A DNA stretch of 64,000 nt, from NCBI GenBank assembly GCA_024336345.1, contig JANFOG010000011.1, forward strand, positions 1,240,001-1,304,000. The letters are read 5' to 3'. Position 1 is the first letter of the stretch, and every line of letters starts with the position of its first letter. Source of the DNA: Mariannaea sp. PMI_226 (taxonomy: Eukaryota; Ascomycota; Sordariomycetes; Hypocreales; Nectriaceae). The notes under the pieces were generated by a model, which was given only the letters and a program-made list of their open reading frames with translations, did no database searches and was not told the DNA's origin. Made by a program: the position numbers and the translations under genes. Of this stretch, positions 57,963 to 64,000 are shown piece by piece.

Positions 57963-59591
57963 TCATAGTTTTGGCTTCAAAAAGTCTCCCCGCTCATCCT
58001 TGTACGTGGCAAGATGGTTCCTTTTACTATCCCCTCCATGGCTGACCTGCACTGGAGCATCGAAAATTCCAATCTTCTCCTTTGCATCTCTCTCTGAGAT
58101 TTCGACGTACTCTCTCTCTCCATGACCCAGATACAATTGCCGGGGTCGCCAGATCTTGACTCCTGAAGGGTTGAGCATCTGCTGCCTCCAGTGCGCCAAC
58201 CATCCAACACACCGAGGAACTGCGAAAAGAACAGGGTAAAAACTGAAGAGAGGCAATGTTAGCATGGGGGTTTCCATTAAATACGTTATCTGGGTTGTTT
58301 GATTATCACGGCGGCAAAATGACCACCGGAGATATTGTGGCGATGTATCCAGATAGCGATGAAAAGCTACTTACTCGAGAGGGAATCCCATAGCTTGATA
58401 GATCAAGCCAGAGTAAAAGTCGACGTTAGGGTAAAGGTTGCGACTGCGCATAAATTCACTCTCCATTGCATACTTGGCAAGAGTTGTCGCAGTATCAAGG
58501 AGCTGGTTTCGACCAGTGACCTCAAAGACCTCCTCAGCTAGCTGGCGAATCGCCGTCGATCGTGGGTCGATGTTTTTGTAAACTCGGTGGCCAAATCCGA
58601 CAAGAACTCGCTCACGCCTCTCTACCTGCTTCATGAAAGCAGGGACATTTTCAGGCGATCCGATCTCCATGAGCATGCGGATGGCACTCTCGGATGCACC
58701 ACCATGCGACGGACCGTAGAGCGCGGCGCATCCGGCTGCAACGACACTATAAGGGTCAACCAATGAGCTGCCGACTTGGAGGACCGTCGCCGTCGAACAG
58801 TTGACTTCGTGATCAGCATGGATGATGAATAAGGCGTCGAGCGCCTTTTCAAGAACTGGATGAGGGCGGTATTCGCTTCCAGAAAGGTGGTCAAGTAGGT
58901 ACAGGAAATTTCCTGTGTATGACAGTCCTTGGGCCGGTCGGTTGAACGGGCGACCTTGGCGCATTCGATATGATGCCGCCGCCAAAGTCGGAGCCTTGCC
59001 AATAATGCGAAGTATTTGCTTGTCGAGGCTTGCCAGCGCTTCCATATCCCCAGATGCCGCATTGGTATACAGCTTCTGACCACGCAGGGAGGGGTTTGCC
59101 TCCGGTGCAAACGCGCCTAGAGTGGCAAATGCAGATGTCAACATGGACATTGGGTGAGAGTCGTAGCGGAATGACTTGAACATGCCCTCAATGTCGCTGT
59201 GGATGTATGTATGGTGCATGACTTCATCTTGCCAAGTGCTGTATTGGGGGCTGGTGGGTAGCTCCCCGTAGAGAAGCAAGAAGGCCGACTCAAGAAAGTT
59301 GCTCTTCTTTACCAGCTGTTCAATAGGGTACCCACGGTACCGGAGAATTCCTTCCTGGCCGTTGATGTATGTGATCTTACTCTGCACAACAGCTGTGTTC
59401 ATGTACGCGGGATCGTACACTCTGAGTCCCTGATTTGTCTCATCCTCTGGTCGTCCATCCTGCGACTCTGCCTTGATCTTCTTGATGTCTGTGGCACGCA
59501 CCGAATTATGCTCAATAGGGATCTCATACGCCTTGCCAGTGCGATTGTCAATCACTGTCAATGATTGACGGGCGACGGTCTTGATTGCCAT
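57963..59591 (-). CDS. Citrate synthase family protein with PTS1-like C-terminus, 498 aa
   Basis: Two exons (58375-59591 and 57963-58242) are split by a 132-nt intron. Citrate synthase condenses acetyl-CoA (or another acyl-CoA) with oxaloacetate. Catalytic residues are all present: His296 in SHGGAS, His335 in GFGHRVYK and Asp391 in NVDFYSG, plus HADHEVNCST (about residues 258-267) and GRPFNRPAQGLSYTGNFLYLL. The fold type matches the bacterial-like/plant-peroxisomal group, with an N-terminal TVIDNRTGKAYEIP domain. The first ATG (59591) leaves only about a dozen residues before this domain, so no long mitochondrial presequence is visible. The chain ends FLKPKL, and PKL fits the relaxed PTS1 consensus. 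Peroxisomal location is inferred. An alkylcitrate- or methylcitrate-type substrate is not excluded. Confidence 0.9.
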
Positions 59592-60696
59592 CCTCAAAGT
59601 TTGGCGCGCTTGCACCCTGCACGATTGAGAATGGTAGAGAGGTGAAGGCGTCGTTGACAGAAATGCGCGAAGATTTCCAAGTGTCGGGGATCAATGATCA
59701 ATGGGGAGCAACGGTGGGCCAGCAGTAGATATAGGAGAATGTGGAAAGGAGACAAGTCAGTTGAACATCAGGAAAGACAAGGTTTCATACAAAACCAAGG
59801 TCCTGATCTTCATGACCTTCGCTATGGTCATTCCGGCCAATGATTGGACGAATCGGGCATGGACCACATGTCGCGCGACGGGGTTGCCGAGGTAGAGGAC
59901 GGAAATGTATATTTCCGCGCCGAGCAATGGACCGCGGGATATTGAGCAGTGGACCAGCCCACGAGCCTCGGCGCTTCATGGCTGGGAAAATAGTATGTAC
60001 TATGGTTAGCAGTTAACTTCTAGTTCGGATAAATAACTGAGCTCGAAGTCCTAACTAGGTCCGATCTCAGGTGCTCAAGAACCAAGGAGCCTTCCTCGGG
60101 CTCAGCCAGGGCCGCTTCGTCATCAGGGTTTTGCTCGAAGATTGTTGACAAGATCAAGGGGATGAGTCCAGGAAGTAATGGGTGCCTCTCACACCGGCAG
60201 CTATCGCAAGAAAACCGACCATTTCTTATATTGAGGCGGGCAAATGCCTCTCTATCGGCGAAAACTACACAACGTCGATCTCGGGGATAAAAGAAAAGTC
60301 GCTGCATATGATCAACATTGTTCACGGCGAATTTGAAGACATGCAATAGCAAACACGGTATTCGGAAGGGTCCTGGAAAGGCCCTGGAAATGCCCTGCGA
60401 CCCCTGTCCCGGTCGGTCGACGCGTCGGAAATGCGGCATGGAGGGGCATGGAGGGGCGGCAGATCCATCTCAAAGTGGATTCCCACTGCCCCGTGGGCAT
60501 GATTAGTGCTTATTAGCACTCGGCACGATCACTATCAGCCCCTTCAACAGTGTGGCATCCTCTGGGATGGATGGTCCTAGGGCAACGTCATCTTGGCTCC
60601 CTCCAGTCGTGGAGGCATATCGCATGTCGTGCGACCCTTAAGTTGGATATCGAACTCTTTGCACCCCATCCAGCACCCTCTACGGACCACAGCACA
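59592..60696. promoter_or_regulatory. Divergent region between citrate synthase and Zn2Cys6 regulator
   Basis: This 1105-bp region should hold both promoters. It includes a 10-bp tandem repeat (60437-60456), a GC-rich partial palindrome GGTCGGTCGACGCGTCGG near 60412-60429, and CGG-containing triplets of the type bound by zinc-cluster regulators. No palindromic CGG pair with a defined spacing was established. Confidence 0.35.
60437..60456. repeat. 10-bp tandem duplication
   Basis: CATGGAGGGG is present twice head-to-tail in the divergent promoter region. Confidence 0.85.
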
Positions 60697-62328
60697 ATGG
60701 TGTTCAGCGGTCGGCCATCAACCGCTTGCTACGAGTGTCGACGGAAGCGACGGAAGGTGGGTTTATCGTCGTGGTAGTATGGTCGGCCAAAGGCATACAC
60801 GTGCTCTGGAAGATCTCGTTGCTGACATATCTTCAATGTGCAGTGTGATCGTGCCCTGCCCAGCTGCTCCCAATGCTTGCGCAAACAGATTCCATGTCGA
60901 GGGTACAGAGACCTCTCTGGCTTGCGTCTCAGAGACGAGACAAGCAGTACAGCGCAAAAGGTGCAAAAGGCCAAATCTCAGCAGACTTCTGTCCTATCCA
61001 CATCCAGCCATTCCTCCAGTCCAGCTACAGTATCAGCGAGTATTGGTGACGAGATCTTCAAGCCCATCGAGTCACACGATGAAATAGGAGAAAATAAGTG
61101 GGCTTCTCTGCGCGTCAATGTACCTACCCAACCAGTAGAGTGCGCCGCAACAGCCTATTTCATGACATCCTTCATCATCTCCTCACCATTCGAAGAATAC
61201 CTACCCTATCTCTACAACAGCGATCCTCTTTCGCAGGATGCCGTTTCTACAGCTATACGGGCTTCTTCATTAGCAACCTTTGCGCTGAGAGTGAGAGATT
61301 CTAGGCATATGAGAACGGCCAGGTCTCACTATGCTCTTGCTCTTGCGCGAACAAATGCTTCATTAGCAAATCCAGAGGAAGCCTTACTAGATAGTACCCT
61401 CGCTGCTGTTCTTCTTTTGGGGCTATTTGAGGCTGTCATCTTCCAGGGGCGGCAGTCACCCGAGACTTGGACGATACATACCCTAGGAGCTCTCGAACTT
61501 CTACGACTGAGAGGGATAGACCAGTTCCAATCCAAATTAGCTCATCGACTGTTCACTCAAACAATTACCAACATCCGCACTAGTTGTATTCAGAGAATCG
61601 TGCCAGTCCCACCTGAATGTCTCGCCTTGCACAACCAAGCCATCCGGTTTCTCGATCCTCAAGACCCGACACTCCGCCTCGGCCCGATCATCGATCGCGC
61701 TGCGAGTATTCGTGCTCGAACAAAAACTCACCCCTGTCCGCAGCTCATATACGAGGCTATAGATTTGGATCAAGAAGCCTTAGCTCTTACTGACAGTTTT
61801 GAGGAGAAGATGGACTTTGGTATTCGATTGGCGGAAGACAACCCGCCTTGGGCCTACCTTGGTATTGCTTACCGCTATCCAAATCACCGGGTCGCCAAAT
61901 ACTGGAATGCAGTTCGTATGATACGCATGTTCCTCAATGAGCTCATATGGAGGGGAATCTCGTTTGGATTTGATAACCCGCACCCGAATCGACCAGTTGG
62001 CGTTGGGCCTTGTGACCCTTTGTGTAAATGCACACAATTGGAAGCTTTGAAGCAAAAAGCAATTGAAAACCTGGGGAAAATAGCAGTAGATGTACTTGCG
62101 AGCGTCTCGGACTTTCTGGAGCCAACTAAGGGCCGAGGCAAGTTCTGTCCGTCTGCGAGAGCGCTAATTTGGCCATTGAGCATCCTCTTGACGTCCTCTG
62201 TTTATGCCTCATCAGTGAAGAAGCACGCTGTTTTTTTGCTTCATGAGCTTGGAGTTGATCTCAATCTGCCGCAAGCAATAGATGCTGCTAAGCTGGCATA
62301 CGAGCCAGAAATGACTGAAGATTGGTGA
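60697..62328 (+). CDS. Zn2Cys6 fungal-specific transcription factor, 514 aa
   Basis: Two exons (60697-60756 and 60844-62328) are split by an 87-nt intron that falls right before the third cysteine of the zinc cluster. The cluster is Cys11, 14, 21, 28, 31 and 38 (C-x2-C-x6-C-x6-C-x2-C-x6-C), with a basic RRKRRK between. A Ser/Thr/Gln-rich linker precedes a Fungal_trans_2-like regulatory region (AYFMTSFIISSPFEEYLPYL, AVLLLGLFEAVIFQGRQSPETWTIHTLGALELLRLRG). The protein ends EMTEDW before TGA 62326-62328. A perfect donor (GTGAGT) overlaps this stop, so a further short exon is possible. Nuclear DNA-binding regulator. It is divergent from the citrate synthase gene, which may be its target. Confidence 0.9.
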
Positions 62329-63643
62329 GTTCAAGACAATGACATACCGAACCTGAAGCTGACAGTTCCATCGAGGCTGCACCTGTCTCACCTCACATAA
62401 ACTGAAGCTAGCGGTAACAGGGTGGAAATCGAATGATTAGCTCGTATGAAATTAATTCCAAGGGAAAATACACCCTTAGAATGATCGTTATCGAAACCTC
62501 AGCGAAGTTATGGGCTTTCGTACTTGTTGAGGAGCAAAACTGTGCGAATAAATGGCACACCCATTACTAGGGATCTACCGACGCTCTATCCATTGTGTGA
62601 GGGAGCGAACAAACTAATCATATGTCGAACCAGAATGCGGCACGCTATAAATCGACTACACCGGCATCCCTCCGCTGATCTGGCACGACTGTATCATATT
62701 GCATGATAAATACGAGCATCGGCTACCCTCCGGCCGTCCTCGGGAGAGGTATGGGCAAGGGCAGATGGTTGACCTAGGTACACAAAAAGGAGCGATTTTT
62801 TTCTTCTTTGGAGCAGAGCGGGTGGTTGCATACTGCCAAATGCAACCTTGGTCAAGCCCGTTGATATAAGATCGAATGAGACATATTCGACGACGAGCGC
62901 AGGGAACCTCCGCTTTGATTGTCAAGCATGATCGAGAGGCAACAAGACAACCAACCATAAGATAGATCTTACATAGGGTTCAAGCCATTACGGGGAAAAT
63001 AGGCTTAAAATCATAGGGCTTTTCCTATACCTAAAATTGAAAAAGGCTGCGCCGATCCCTGACATTGACCTATCTTGCCATTGCGACAAACATCAAGCCC
63101 ATCCCACTGACGAAGGCAAAGTCGCGGTGTCGTCACTGTGATGTCTTTCTCGTAAGCTTTCGTTCCACTTACTCCATGATTGGGTCACACTCGTGCAAAG
63201 ACGGACATGAGAATTAACGGAGGGAGCTGAAACATTTAACCTTGACAAGCACGTGAAAAATGGCTGCCACCACTTTCGTCAAGGCTGCGTCCTACTGTAA
63301 GCTGAATAAAGGCTTGACATCCACCAGCTCATGGAGACTCGTGATTCGCGGGGCGGGAAGCTCCGATGTCACCCATTTGCGATGAGGCTTGCAGCCATGT
63401 GATTGTGGTAGCAGTACAAGGATGTTTGGCGTCTCACAAGACGAATATTGTTGTCTACACCTTAGGGGATGTGGGTGTAATCGCCGGGAGAGCAAACCGC
63501 TGTAAATATGGATTGAAACCCCCTCGTGCCTTTGCAGGGTTTCTTTCTTGGCCTGCCACAATCAGTCGTATTCAGTAGCAAAACGCGATCTCCAGCCATT
63601 GAGAATTTTCTACGTCGCCATTGAAAAAGGAAAATAGGCAAAG
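62329..63643. other. Intergenic stretch, 1.3 kb
   Basis: No supported gene is seen. It holds the 3' flank of the regulator and the promoter of the DUF2235 gene. Frames of 60-100 codons are unsupported. Confidence 0.4.
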
Positions 63644-64000
63644 ATGGCCACGATGCAAACTGAGAATAGGCCACTCATTCTTCTTGCTGATGGCAGCTGG
63701 TGTGGTCGTGAGACAGATACCAGGTCTAACATCTACTTACTAGCCGCCATGGTCGGAATCAAGATTGCAGATCCAACAGATACAGATGTGCATATGCTGG
63801 AAGACAAGGCATGGTACATCCACGGAGTCGGGCTAGGAAGCACCTTTCTTGAGTACGTATCCGATACATGACGAGAATTATCCCCGTCACTAAATCCAGT
63901 CGCAGTTACGTCTTCAATGGAGCGACGGCGCAAGATATTGCCGCACAATGTATAGCGGCATACAAGTTCATTGTATACAATTACTCATATCCCCATCGCC
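63644..64000 (+). CDS. DUF2235 (Tle1-like alpha/beta hydrolase domain) protein, 5' part
   Basis: Exon 1 is 63644-63852 and exon 2 begins at 63906 and runs off the right edge. The intron (donor GTACGT, acceptor GCAG) joins GA to T, giving TFLDYVFNGATAQDIAAQCIAAYKFI, which restores the family pattern. The start ATG 63644 gives MATMQTENRPLILLADGSWCGRETDTRSNIYLLA, typical of DUF2235: an LxxDG strand-turn near the N-terminus and a SNI helix. VHGVGLGSTFLDY matches the conserved GVG block. The family is an alpha/beta-hydrolase fold with a GFSRGA nucleophile elbow that would lie about 15-25 residues beyond the edge. The function is likely phospholipase-like or unknown. Confidence 0.85.

Noticed and set aside
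60020..60519. Several 60-139-codon frames between the citrate synthase and regulator genes
   Set aside because: They overlap on both strands, have no motifs and lie in the promoter region.
60593..61087. Plus-strand frame of 164 codons over the start of the second regulator
   Set aside because: It reads through the zinc-cluster intron in another frame. The spliced frame has all six zinc cysteines.
1..64000. Transposable elements and CRISPR arrays
   Set aside because: No reverse transcriptase, transposase or integrase motifs, terminal repeats or regularly spaced repeats were seen.

Overview
The window looks like nuclear DNA of a filamentous ascomycete (Pezizomycotina). Most genes are split by short introns (about 45-130 nt) with GTRAGT-type donors, CTAAC/CTGAC branch sites and YAG acceptors. 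The gene families are fungal: Zn2Cys6 regulators, berberine-bridge-type oxidases, amidoligase-domain proteins, Kelch/TM proteins, GPI-anchored wall proteins and DUF2235. The genus cannot be fixed from the sequence. All gene structures were spliced by eye. Family names come from recognising motifs, not from a search.

Layout. 0-5.2 kb: start of an LAT-type amino-acid permease (runs off the left edge), a double-C2H2/RING protein, and a three-exon RidA deaminase. 6.3-10.4 kb: a fungal amidoligase, an unknown 157-aa protein and an F-box protein. 11.5-17.4 kb: a secreted PAN/apple-like protein, a small membrane protein, a Zn2Cys6 regulator whose stop codon lies in an (AATG)n microsatellite, and a secreted four-cysteine protein. 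18.7-24.7 kb: a DUF7600-like protein, an orphan 3' fragment of another fungal regulator, and a class-III aminotransferase. 25.6-34.4 kb: ethanolamine kinase (six exons), an MFS carrier, a GMC/pyranose-oxidase-like flavoenzyme and a membrane Kelch protein. 34.4-38.7 kb has no intact gene but carries what looks like a decayed coding region. 38.7-44.4 kb: a secreted bicovalent-FAD oxidase (AA7/BBE-like), a 781-aa 2OG-Fe(II) oxygenase and a GPI-anchored protein. 44.4-52.3 kb: a SET-domain protein and a small secreted protein in otherwise gene-poor DNA with two possible relics. 53.2-55.1 kb: a second MFS carrier. 57.9-64 kb: a citrate synthase with a PTS1-like C-terminus, a divergent Zn2Cys6 regulator, and the start of a DUF2235 hydrolase (runs off the right edge).

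There is no rRNA, convincing tRNA, CRISPR array or intact transposon. No polyketide synthase, NRPS or terpene synthase is present, so the oxidases, transporters, aminotransferase and regulators cannot be called a biosynthetic cluster. The best functional pairing is the citrate synthase with its divergent regulator. The least explained DNA is the set of coding-like but broken stretches at 21.9-22.9, 35.2-36.1, 48.5-49.5 and 52.8-53.2 kb, which suggest loss of several accessory genes.
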